A stretch of 64,000 nucleotides of DNA, from contig CAIQDI010000006.1 of NCBI GenBank assembly GCA_903870545.1, forward strand, positions 1 through 64,000, given 5' to 3'. Every line of letters starts with the position of its first letter. Positions within the stretch are counted from its first letter, which is position 1. The DNA comes from an uncultured Pseudomonadota bacterium. GTDB taxonomy: Bacteria > Pseudomonadota > Gammaproteobacteria > Methylococcales > Methylomonadaceae. The position numbers and the translations under genes are program-made. This document shows positions 18,094-26,039 of the stretch, in pieces. A model generated the notes under the pieces. That model made no database searches, was not told where the DNA came from, and saw only the letters and a list, made by a program, of their open reading frames with translations.

Positions 18094-18193
18094 TCATCCG
18101 TCATAGTTGTTGCGCTCGCTGATTGAAAAACGGAAGGCGTGGCAGGATTTACAATTTGCGCTGCAAACATTCAAAGCTCAAAAAAATGAATAG
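18094..18193 (+). pseudogene. Remnant of the uracil-DNA glycosylase 3' end
   Basis: Bases 18094-18163 match 16251-16320 at 67 of 70 positions. Read in the glycosylase frame it gives HPS-stop-LLRSLIEKRKAWQDLQFAL and then QTFKAQKNE before a stop at 18191-18193. The Tyr codon is replaced by TAG, so it is not translated as such. It has no start and overlaps the convergent end of the diguanylate cyclase gene. It probably marks the original end of the glycosylase gene before the insertion of the solenoid gene. Confidence 0.8.
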
Positions 18194-19985
18194 CATTACG
18201 CCCGCTGTGTTTCGTTTGATACATGGCATCATCCGCTTGTTTTAATAGGTCATCCTGACTTTTTGTCACGCCGATGAAATCCACCACGCCAATACTGGAA
18301 GTGCATTGATGCTCAATTATTTTTCCATCCACCTTTAATTGGTAAGGCTGCGCTAACGTCAGGCGGATTTTTTCAGCAATCGCCCACGCCGTTTTTTTCG
18401 CTTCAACACCATCTGCGCCTAATTCATTCAACAACACCACAAATTCATCACCACCGAAACGCGCCACCGTGTCCATTTTTCGCACACAATGATTTAAACG
18501 TTGCGCGACTTCAATCAATAACGCATCGCCCGCTTGGTGTCCGAATGTATCATTAAGCGGTTTAAATTTATCCAAATCTAAAAACATCAACACGCCGTAT
18601 TCTTTGGTACGTTCGCTAGCAATGATGGCGCGTTCCAATCGGTCAATCAGCAATCGCCGATTCGCCAAGTGCGTTAAAGCATCGTAAAACGCCAATTGAT
18701 GAATCATTTCCTCATTCTTTTTTCGCTCGGTAATATCGGTGCGAATGCTAATGTATTGGGTTGGTTTTCCATCTTTGTTTAGGAGCGGCACAATCGTCGC
18801 GGCAATCCAATAAAGATTGCCATTTTTAGCACGATTACAAATTTCGCCCCGCCAAGTTTTTCCATGTGTTATGCACTGGTACAACGCGGTAAAAAATTCT
18901 TCAGAATGCACACCTGAATTGAAGATGCGATGATTTTTACCCAGTAATTCGCTTTTCTTATAACCGCTTATTTCGCAAAACTTGAGATTAGCGTTAGTAA
19001 TAGTGCCTTGAATATCCGTTATGGTAACGAGTGCGTGTTGATCTAACGCAAATTTGTAATAATGCAACTCATCCAAATTACAATGCAATTGCTCTTGAAT
19101 GGTTGAAAGTTTTTGACTTTGTTCGTCTAAATTAGTCACCGCAGACATGGCTCCAATTGACAACGAAATCATGTAAATCCAGTAACCGAGCAACTGCGTT
19201 TTCTCTAAATCATTCGCAAAATAACCAATGTGTTGAACAGCACCGATTAAGGCTTGGGTTCCAGTAATCAATAAAATAAAAGTTACGCCACGCACCCCTA
19301 ATTGTCGTCCGCCTAAAATAAGTAGCGGAAACAACCAATAATCCCGTGCCACGACACCTAAACTTTCATGAAACCAGCCAAAAAATACAACTTGATTGAT
19401 AAACGCTGCCAGTAAAATTAACGCAATTTTTTTAACGGGATTGTGTTGCACGTGATGGGGATTCACTTTGTAAGCGTACACGACCAAAATAAAAGGCGTG
19501 ATTAACAAAATACCTAACACATCGCCCATCCACCAATGCAGTAAATTTTTTGTAATTTCTTCTGACGCTAAAAAACCAATTGCATAAAGCGTCGTTACGC
19601 CAATAACTGCCGCGATAATACAATCGCCAAACGTTGTTTTGAGCAGAAAAATAAAATCGCGTAATTTAGTGAAGGCAAAATTAAAACTGTGGTCACGTTT
19701 TAGCACGTTGCTAATCACAGCGACTTCTAACGTGCTGCCCGTTGCAATGGCGAAAGCGGCGAAAGCATTATTTAACGTCAGCATATTGATGAAAAATGAA
19801 CCTAAAAATACCGCTGCTAAATAATTTCTTCCGCCGAGTAACACCGCCGCTAATCCTAAACCCGTCATCGGACGAATCACCCCAACGATACCATTTTCGG
19901 TGCCATATAAATGCGTGAAGTGAGCAATTAAAGCGTAGCAAATCGCCACGGCAAGAATTTTTATAACATTCGTGAATTTCAACAT
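18171..19985 (-). CDS. MASE1-PAS-GGDEF diguanylate cyclase
   Basis: Makes the second messenger c-di-GMP. 604 residues: an N-terminal MASE1 membrane domain of about eight to ten helices (residues 1-290; TGLGLAAVLLGG, HWWMGDVLGILLITPFILV), a PAS domain (about 310-430; ITDIQGTITNANLKFCEISGY, KNGNLYWIAATIVPL) and a GGDEF domain (about 440-600) with LTHLANRRLLIDRLE, FLDLDKFKPLND and the active-site RFGGDEFVVLL. The active-site signature is intact, so it should be catalytically competent. No EAL domain. Upstream of it (19986-20187) lies about 200 bases without a clear gene; see the note on a possible coding remnant. Confidence 0.93.
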   Translation of the reverse strand: MLKFTNVIKILAVAICYALIAHFTHLYGTENGIVGVIRPMTGLGLAAVLLGGRNYLAAVFLGSFFINMLTLNNAFAAFAIATGSTLEVAVISNVLKRDHSFNFAFTKLRDFIFLLKTTFGDCIIAAVIGVTTLYAIGFLASEEITKNLLHWWMGDVLGILLITPFILVVYAYKVNPHHVQHNPVKKIALILLAAFINQVVFFGWFHESLGVVARDYWLFPLLILGGRQLGVRGVTFILLITGTQALIGAVQHIGYFANDLEKTQLLGYWIYMISLSIGAMSAVTNLDEQSQKLSTIQEQLHCNLDELHYYKFALDQHALVTITDIQGTITNANLKFCEISGYKKSELLGKNHRIFNSGVHSEEFFTALYQCITHGKTWRGEICNRAKNGNLYWIAATIVPLLNKDGKPTQYISIRTDITERKKNEEMIHQLAFYDALTHLANRRLLIDRLERAIIASERTKEYGVLMFLDLDKFKPLNDTFGHQAGDALLIEVAQRLNHCVRKMDTVARFGGDEFVVLLNELGADGVEAKKTAWAIAEKIRLTLAQPYQLKVDGKIIEHQCTSSIGVVDFIGVTKSQDDLLKQADDAMYQTKHSGRNAIHFFEL

Positions 19986-20086
19986 TTGTTTAATCCTTTA
20001 TTATATTTTTTTGTGGAAAGTTTGTTGAAAAACCCGCTCGTGCTGTCGCGGTCTCAGGTTATTGATAAAGCAAAGTTTGACACCGT

Positions 20087-20221
20087 TTAAAACTGCAACA
20101 TAGTTTTTGGCTGGCTGGGGGCTATTTTGAATGGGTGATTAAATGTCACCGCACCTTTTTCTAAAATAACATCCAGCGTTAAATCGCTCAATTCGGCAGG
20201 TGAATAACGGGAAAAAATAAT
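20087..20221 (-). other. Possible coding remnant downstream of the histidine kinase
   Basis: A 44-codon open frame on the minus strand, partly overlapping the kinase 3' end, ends at 20087 and reads like real protein (SPAELSDLTLDVILEKG, then FNHPFKIAPSQP). It has no start codon with a ribosome site. It may be the tail of a lost gene; I cannot name the family. Rest of the 19986-20187 gap shows nothing convincing. Confidence 0.25.
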
Positions 20222-21414
20222 CTAAATGCCGTGCCGTGTTTCAGTTCACTTTGATTTGAATTCACCAAAAGATGTCCACCTGCTTGATGCACCAGTCCGC
20301 TCACCGTCGATAAGCCTAGTCCGGTTCCTTCGCCTTGTGGTTTGGTGGTAAAAAACGGATCGAAAAGACGGTGGATAATTTCCGGCGAAATCCCGGAGCC
20401 ATTATCCGATACGCTTAATTCAATAAAATCGCCTTCAACAGTTTCAGCACACGCGATGCAATTAAATTTCGTCTTCGGCACTACGCTCAACGAAATAGTA
20501 ATAATCCCGCTATAATCTTTCATCGCATCTCGCGCATTCACCACTAAATTCGTCAGGATTTGATGTAAATCTATCGTGTCAATTTGAATGTTTGTGTGGC
20601 ACCCGTCTCGCCTGACACAAAGGTCACATTCGCCATTTTCGATGCCACAATGCTCAAATTCAATTTTGATTCGATGGGTCAACGCGGGGCGCAACATTTC
20701 CAACACTTCGTAAATCACTTCTTGTGCAGGTTGAATGGTTGATTTTTTGAGAATTTTTTCTTGGCGGCAATAAGTCATCATTTTTTTAATTAACACCACT
20801 GCTCTTTGACCGGCACTGTCAATTTGCTTGGTGTTTTTTTCGAGTTCATCACGCAACGCTTCATCCTGCATCTCATCAGAAATCGCTAAATTCATTTCGT
20901 TATAACCCAACATACACGACAAAATGTTATTAAAATCGTGAGCAATTCCGGACGTTAGCCGCCCGATACTTTCCAATTTTTGCATCTGATTGACTTGCAA
21001 ATTCAACAGCGTATTTTTTTCATGCGATGCCGCCAGTTCCGTAGCACGCCTTTCCCTCTCCGTATTTTTAACTTGAACAAGCACGAGTTCCACCGCGCGA
21101 GCTGCTCTTTCAGCGGTGTGAGATGCTAGCTCTATGTTTTTAAGAATCAGTTTCTCGTTCGCCCTGAGCAGTTCTGCTTGACTGTGAATAAGCATTTGAG
21201 CAGTGCGAATCTGTGGCAAAAATGCAAAAAAATACAGGACGGGGAAGTTAAAAATCAGCAGCAAGGTGGCATCCAATAAAGCCGTATTTAATTTCGACAT
21301 GGGTGGCAATATCGCGCTATCCAAAAATAACATGATTAACGCTTCGCTGACAAAAATCGAGCAGGTTAATATAAAAAACAAATATTTTACAGACGACGTT
21401 TTCTTAATAATCAT
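20188..21414 (-). CDS. Membrane histidine kinase with Cys-rich insert
   Basis: 408 residues. Two hydrophobic helices (about 10-31 and 46-68) with a short loop, a coiled-coil region (about 75-145), then HisKA with phospho-acceptor His159 in IGRLTSGIAHDFNNIL, the NtrB/CckA-like type, and an HATPase domain (NLVVNARDAM, VSDNGSGI, FDPFFTTK, GTGLGLSTVSG). Between HisKA and the N box is an insert with Cys256, Cys263, Cys266 and Cys272-His273, and a second motif CIACAE at about 319-324. The second motif is shared with the kinase at 51036-53198 (CVACAE), but the four-Cys insert is not. This suggests a metal, iron-sulfur or redox site; inference. No receiver domain is attached; its partner is not evident. 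Confidence 0.88.
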   Translation of the reverse strand: MIIKKTSSVKYLFFILTCSIFVSEALIMLFLDSAILPPMSKLNTALLDATLLLIFNFPVLYFFAFLPQIRTAQMLIHSQAELLRANEKLILKNIELASHTAERAARAVELVLVQVKNTERERRATELAASHEKNTLLNLQVNQMQKLESIGRLTSGIAHDFNNILSCMLGYNEMNLAISDEMQDEALRDELEKNTKQIDSAGQRAVVLIKKMMTYCRQEKILKKSTIQPAQEVIYEVLEMLRPALTHRIKIEFEHCGIENGECDLCVRRDGCHTNIQIDTIDLHQILTNLVVNARDAMKDYSGIITISLSVVPKTKFNCIACAETVEGDFIELSVSDNGSGISPEIIHRLFDPFFTTKPQGEGTGLGLSTVSGLVHQAGGHLLVNSNQSELKHGTAFRLFFPVIHLPN

Positions 21415-21466
21415 GGTATTTTTGAATCCATTGTGAATGTACGATTAAGTTTTACAGAGCCGATTT

Positions 21467-24364
21467 TTAAAATAACGCTTCATGAACCACCGCTTTTTGT
21501 TGTTCTACATGCACTCGAAAATTTCCCACCGCTGGCGCGGCAGATGCTTCCCGTCCGGCGTAAACCACTGAAATATGTGCGGGCAAATTATCGACAAAAT
21601 GGTGATTCGAGTTATACCACGCGCCTTGATTTTTCGGTTCTTCCTGACACCAGACAAATTCTGTTAAATTCGGATAACGCGCCACTTCGGCTTTGAATAA
21701 GTCTTCGGGAAAGGGATAAAGTTGTTCAATTCGCGCCAGCGCAACGTGTTTTAAAGCTACTTCTCGGCGCGTTTCCAACAAATCGTAATAAACTTTTCCT
21801 GCACAAAAAACGAGGCGCGTCACGTTTGCGTCGTCGAGTTCAGTCTCGCCCAAAATGGGGTGAAATTGCCCGTGCGTCAAATCGTTCAGCGTCGAAACCG
21901 CCAATTTATGGCGCAACAAACTTTTCGGACTCATGATAATCAGCGGTTTACGATAAGTCCGCACCATTTGCCGCCGCAATAAATGGAAAATTTGCGCGGG
22001 CGTGGTTGGATTGCAAACTTGGATATTTTGCTCGGCACAAAGTTGTAAATACCGCTCCAAACGCGCCGACGAATGTTCGGGACCTTGACCTTCAAAACCG
22101 TGCGGCAACAACATCACTAGCCCACACATTCGCCCCCATTTCGTTTCGCCCGAACTGATAAATTGATCGATTAACACTTGTGCGCCGTTGGCAAAATCGC
22201 CAAATTGCGCTTCCCAAATCACCAAGGTATTCGGAATCGTGGTGCTGTAACCGTACTCAAAACCCAGCACGCCTGCTTCCGACAACAACGAATCATAAAT
22301 CTGCGCGTTGCCTTGTTCTTTGTGCAGATATTTGAGCGGCGTGTAATGACGATTTTCACGTTGATTGTGCAACACCGCGTGGCGATGCACAAACGTGCCG
22401 CGTCCGACATCTTGCCCGGTTAAACGCACATTAAATCTGTCCAATAACAGCGTCGCGTACGCCATATTCTCAGCAAATCCCCAATCCAACGGCGCATTTC
22501 CCGCCATCATTTCGCGGCGCGTTTCCATCACTTTTGCCACACGCGGATGCAATTCAAAATTTGCCGGTAATTGCAACAACCGTTCCGAACAATAACGCAA
22601 CGTATCGCGATTGACCGCCGTTTCACAAGGCGTTGTCCACGGCATATTTAAAAAAGGTTGCCATTTTGCGCTGTAGGAATATTTTATTTTTGACACCGGA
22701 CGCGACACAATTTCACCCGCCGCTAAACGACGTTGATAATCGTCAATCCATGCGCTGACTTGCGGCGCGTCAATCACACCTTCACGAATCAATTTTTGCG
22801 CGTACAACTCGCGCGTGGTTTGGTGTTGCCGAATTTTTTTATACATTAACGGTTGCGTCATCGCGGGTTCATCGGCTTCGTTATGCCCCAATCGACGATA
22901 ACAAATCAAATCAATCACCACGTCACGATTAAACGTCATACGAAAATCCAACGCCAATTGCGTCACAAATAAAACCGCTTCGGGATCGTCGCCATTGACG
23001 TGAAAAACGGGAGCTTGAATCATGCTCGCCACATCGGTGCAATACAGTGTCGAACGTGCGTCGCCGGAATGACTGGTGGTAAAACCAATTTGATTATTGA
23101 TCACAATGTGAATCGTGCCGCCAGTATAAAACCCGCGCGTTTGCGACATATTAAGCGTTTCCATAATAATTCCCTGCCCTGAAAACGCCGCGTCGCCGTG
23201 AATCAATACGGGAATCACGCGATTGATGCCATTTTTTCCGGCGCGATCTTGCCGCGCTCTGACCGAACCTTCCACCACTGGATTGATGATTTCTAAATGC
23301 GATGGATTGAACGCCAAGGTAATATGTACGTTGCCGCCAGCGGTTTCAACGTCGGACGAAAAACCCATGTGATATTTTACGTCGCCGCTGCTCATACCTT
23401 CCAAAAGCGGCGATGTGCCAGCGAATTCACTAAATAAAACGTTCGGATTTTTACCAAAGATATTCACCAACACGTTTAAACGTCCCCGGTGCGCCATGCC
23501 AATCACGATTTCTTTCGCGTCTTTCGCGCCCAAACCTTGAATCAATTCATCTAAAATCGGAATCAATGATTCGCTGCCTTCCAATGAAAAGCGTTTTTGT
23601 CCGACAAATTTGGCGTGTAAATGGGTTTCGATACCTTCTGCGGCGATAAGTTGTTTTAAGGTTGAACACTTTTTCTCAGCACTTAAATTAAATCCTGCCA
23701 CGCTTTTTAAAAATGGCGCGACTGACTGGATTTCCTCACCCGCTCTTCTTCGTTTTTGTAAAGGCGCAGCAGCGATTGGCTTGAATGTGTTCAGCGGGGA
23801 ATTTTCCAACTGGTTAATAATCCAGCGGCGCGTCGGCGTATCGACAATGTGCATAAATTCTGCACCAATACTGCCGCAATAAATCTGTTCTAAATTGGCA
23901 ATAATATCGTGCAACGGTAGATATTGACCGCTTTGCAGCGTGCCAGTATCAAACAAAGTATCCATATCCAACACCGATAATCCGTAATAATTCGGATCTA
24001 AATCGGGCGGCAAAATCGGATTTTTTCCGAGCGGATTATTTCGCGCAATTTGATGACCGCGCACGCGATAATGATTGATTAAACGCGCCACGGCGGATTG
24101 TTTTTTAACGCTTTCTTCGGTAAAACCTTGCAGTTTGGCAAGACGACCTTGTGATTTCTGCGCGAGTTGCGCGAATCGTTCGATAATCGGGCTGTGGGCA
24201 ATTTCGTAGTCCGCTGCCCGATGTAATTCCCGAAATTGTGCTTGCCAACTGGGTTCAATCGATTCGGGATTGTCCAAAAACTGCTCGTAAAGTTCCTCGA
24301 TAAAACTGGCGTTGCTGCCGTAAAAACTCGACGAATCTTGAAAAAATGTCCGTAAATCGCTCAT
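21467..24364 (-). CDS. sucA: 2-oxoglutarate dehydrogenase E1 component
   Basis: Thiamine-diphosphate enzyme of the TCA cycle; decarboxylates 2-oxoglutarate and succinylates the lipoyl arm of E2. 965 residues, full length for OdhA/SucA. Visible blocks: N-terminal FLDNPESIEPSWQ with the E2-binding region, GMAHRGRLNVLVN, the thiamine-diphosphate motif HGDAAFSGQG followed by NNQIGFTT, RLGHNEADEP, GQDVGRGTFVHRHA and LLPHGFEGQGPEHSSARLER. It is unusual that sucB does not follow: the next gene on the same strand, 52 bases downstream, is the histidine kinase at 20188-21414, and no sucB, lpd or sdh gene is in the window. So E2 must be encoded elsewhere. Confidence 0.97.
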   Translation of the reverse strand: MSDLRTFFQDSSSFYGSNASFIEELYEQFLDNPESIEPSWQAQFRELHRAADYEIAHSPIIERFAQLAQKSQGRLAKLQGFTEESVKKQSAVARLINHYRVRGHQIARNNPLGKNPILPPDLDPNYYGLSVLDMDTLFDTGTLQSGQYLPLHDIIANLEQIYCGSIGAEFMHIVDTPTRRWIINQLENSPLNTFKPIAAAPLQKRRRAGEEIQSVAPFLKSVAGFNLSAEKKCSTLKQLIAAEGIETHLHAKFVGQKRFSLEGSESLIPILDELIQGLGAKDAKEIVIGMAHRGRLNVLVNIFGKNPNVLFSEFAGTSPLLEGMSSGDVKYHMGFSSDVETAGGNVHITLAFNPSHLEIINPVVEGSVRARQDRAGKNGINRVIPVLIHGDAAFSGQGIIMETLNMSQTRGFYTGGTIHIVINNQIGFTTSHSGDARSTLYCTDVASMIQAPVFHVNGDDPEAVLFVTQLALDFRMTFNRDVVIDLICYRRLGHNEADEPAMTQPLMYKKIRQHQTTRELYAQKLIREGVIDAPQVSAWIDDYQRRLAAGEIVSRPVSKIKYSYSAKWQPFLNMPWTTPCETAVNRDTLRYCSERLLQLPANFELHPRVAKVMETRREMMAGNAPLDWGFAENMAYATLLLDRFNVRLTGQDVGRGTFVHRHAVLHNQRENRHYTPLKYLHKEQGNAQIYDSLLSEAGVLGFEYGYSTTIPNTLVIWEAQFGDFANGAQVLIDQFISSGETKWGRMCGLVMLLPHGFEGQGPEHSSARLERYLQLCAEQNIQVCNPTTPAQIFHLLRRQMVRTYRKPLIIMSPKSLLRHKLAVSTLNDLTHGQFHPILGETELDDANVTRLVFCAGKVYYDLLETRREVALKHVALARIEQLYPFPEDLFKAEVARYPNLTEFVWCQEEPKNQGAWYNSNHHFVDNLPAHISVVYAGREASAAPAVGNFRVHVEQQKAVVHEALF

Positions 24365-24525
24365 GAAATAATCTGTTTGAAAGTAATTTGAATGCCGCTA
24401 TTGTACGCGATTGAAATTCTCTCACAATCAACAAGCGAATCTCATCGAATGTTATATAATCCAAACATGGTACCGTTCACGCTTTAAACATACGTTATGA
24501 CTTAGATATAAAAGGAGAAAAACTG

Positions 24526-24948
24526 ATGAAAACTAGAACACCTGAAGAAAGAGCCGCTTTGTTAATCAAAGCAAAAATTCTTGATGAAAATGGCAATTAT
24601 CATAAAGACTTTTTCAGACCTGAAACCGTTGAAAAAAGCAAAGCGCGTAAAGCTAACGCATTGGAATTAACACTAAAAGAAGCGGGAAAGGAATTGCCAA
24701 CTAACTCACCTTTTGGCGAAAATGATTTTGATTTCAAAAAACGTGAGTTAGATTGTGCCGTTATCCGTTATGCTATCGAAATGGCGGCGGATGAAGGTAT
24801 TCACTTCGATTCAGTCAGAGCCGCATTTTGGGAAGGTGAAGAACTCTACCCAAATGCAGGCTTTAAAACCCATAATCATATTCAGTTGTGCATCATTAAC
24901 CCTGATTGCATCAAAGGGATTTTTTTACCACGCAAAAAAACAGATTAA
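24526..24948 (+). CDS. Unknown protein (140 residues)
   Basis: Hypothetical soluble protein with a good ribosome site (AAAGGAG) before the ATG. It starts with a charged helix (MKTRTPEERAALLIKAK) and contains ILDENGNYHKDFFRPETV, where DENGNYH could form a turn. The C-terminal half has HIQLCIINPDCIKGIFLP with two Cys. I do not recognise a family. It is followed 13 bases later by a lipoprotein gene in the same direction, so they probably form a two-gene unit. Composition is lower in G+C than the flanking sucA and mtaB genes, in line with an accessory origin. Confidence 0.6.
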   Translation: MKTRTPEERAALLIKAKILDENGNYHKDFFRPETVEKSKARKANALELTLKEAGKELPTNSPFGENDFDFKKRELDCAVIRYAIEMAADEGIHFDSVRAAFWEGEELYPNAGFKTHNHIQLCIINPDCIKGIFLPRKKTD

Positions 24949-24961
24949 AAAAGGATGAATC

Positions 24962-25603
24962 ATGATTAAAAAAATATCAATTGCTACAAGCGTCGCATTG
25001 CTTTCAGGTTGTGCCAGTATGTTTAACGGGTCAACTCAACAATTTTCAGTCTCAACTTCAAATGATAAATTGCAAGAAGCCACGCATTGCACAATTGTAA
25101 ATGAGGAAGGCTCGTGGCAAGTTCCACCAAACCAATCGACGACTATTCACCGCGATGGCAATGTTATGTCTATTCAATGCGATAACCAATATCAAAATGG
25201 TTCAAACACTGTTGATTCTAAATTTGATGGCGGTTATTTACTATTAGATTTATTGACTGGTTATGGAGTATGTCTTGGTATTGCAATCGATGGAATTAAC
25301 AACGCTTTCTACACTTATCCGAGCTTTATTTCTGTAGCTATGTTGGACAAGCCTGGTGTTCTGATTCCATTAAAAAAATCAGTTCTCATTGTAGATACAC
25401 CAGCACCAGCAATTGAAAATAATATAAACATCAATAATTATCCTGGCGCAACCAAGGTTGATGTAAAAGAGCAATCAGCTAAGACGGCTCGTGAAACGCT
25501 TATTGAACCAGAAAAAGATTATTTTATTGGGAGAAAAGGTAAATGCTATACCACCAATAAAAATGGGGGTCGTGTTTCTGTTGATAAATCACTTTGCCAA
25601 TAA
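24962..25603 (+). CDS. Putative lipoprotein
   Basis: 213 residues with a signal peptide II: MIKKISIATSVALLSGC, lipobox LSGC with Cys17 as the lipidated residue, followed by ASMFNGSTQQ. The residue after Cys is Ala, which fits outer-membrane sorting. The N-terminal half (FSVSTSNDKLQEATHCTIVNEEGSW) resembles small phage-type or pangenome lipoproteins with a PEGA-like beta fold; the central region (about 90-125) is hydrophobic and Gly-rich (GGYLLLDLLTGYGVCLGIAIDG). The C-terminus has CYTTNKNGGRVSVDKSLCQ, a possible disulfide. I do not recognise the function. Confidence 0.7.
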   Translation: MIKKISIATSVALLSGCASMFNGSTQQFSVSTSNDKLQEATHCTIVNEEGSWQVPPNQSTTIHRDGNVMSIQCDNQYQNGSNTVDSKFDGGYLLLDLLTGYGVCLGIAIDGINNAFYTYPSFISVAMLDKPGVLIPLKKSVLIVDTPAPAIENNININNYPGATKVDVKEQSAKTARETLIEPEKDYFIGRKGKCYTTNKNGGRVSVDKSLCQ

Positions 25604-25668
25604 ATTTAACATTGAATGCGTTAATTAGTCGCCCCGTCGGCTCACGTCAACTCTCAACATCCCAAAGA

Positions 25669-25696
25669 AAGGCGACGTGATTCAACACGCCGCCTT
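25669..25696 (+). terminator. Hairpin after the lipoprotein gene
   Basis: Imperfect inverted repeat AAGGCGACGTG / CACGCCGCCTT (one mismatch) with a 6-base loop; followed by CATTCTTTTAC. A moderate intrinsic terminator. Confidence 0.5.
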
Positions 25697-25728
25697 CATT
25701 CTTTTACAGTTTTCACAACGAGGCAACC

Positions 25729-25980
25729 ATGAACACATTAAGTTATTCAGCTTTTGAAGCAAATTTAGCTGGCACATTCGACCGTGTGAATGATGACCAC
25801 GTTCCCATTTTAATTACGCGCCCAAACGGTAAACCTGCCGTGATTGTTTCACTAGAATATTTTAAATCGTATGAAGAAAGCGCGAATCTTAAAAAGTTGG
25901 AAGATGTGGCATTAGTTCGAGCAATTCAAGAAGGTGAAAATTCTGAAACGATTTCGCGGGCGGATTTGTTCAAGTTATAA
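25729..25980 (+). CDS. Phd/YefM-family antitoxin without a toxin partner
   Basis: 83 residues with the family pattern: MNTLSYSAFEANLAGTFDRV, a short DHVPILITRPNGKPAVIVSLEYF core (dimer and DNA-binding region) and SYEESANL followed by a flexible acidic C-terminal tail that would wrap a toxin. Normally a YoeB/RelE/Doc toxin gene follows with few bases of gap; here mtaB starts 59 bases downstream and no toxin is present. An orphan, or the remainder of a lost module. The gap between the lipoprotein gene and this gene (about 125 bases) contains only the hairpin. Confidence 0.85.
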   Translation: MNTLSYSAFEANLAGTFDRVNDDHVPILITRPNGKPAVIVSLEYFKSYEESANLKKLEDVALVRAIQEGENSETISRADLFKL

Positions 25981-26039
25981 GAAATGTATCGTTACTTTCC
26001 TTAAACTAACTCCATTCAAAGTCAATTTACCCTTTCAAA

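Noticed and set aside
20188-24364. Reading sucA and the downstream histidine kinase as one operon with shared function
   Set aside because: Same strand and close, but no functional link is supported by sequence; only proximity.
25669-25696. Hairpin read as a possible attachment site for the accessory patch
   Set aside because: No second copy at the other side of the patch; it is better explained as a terminator.
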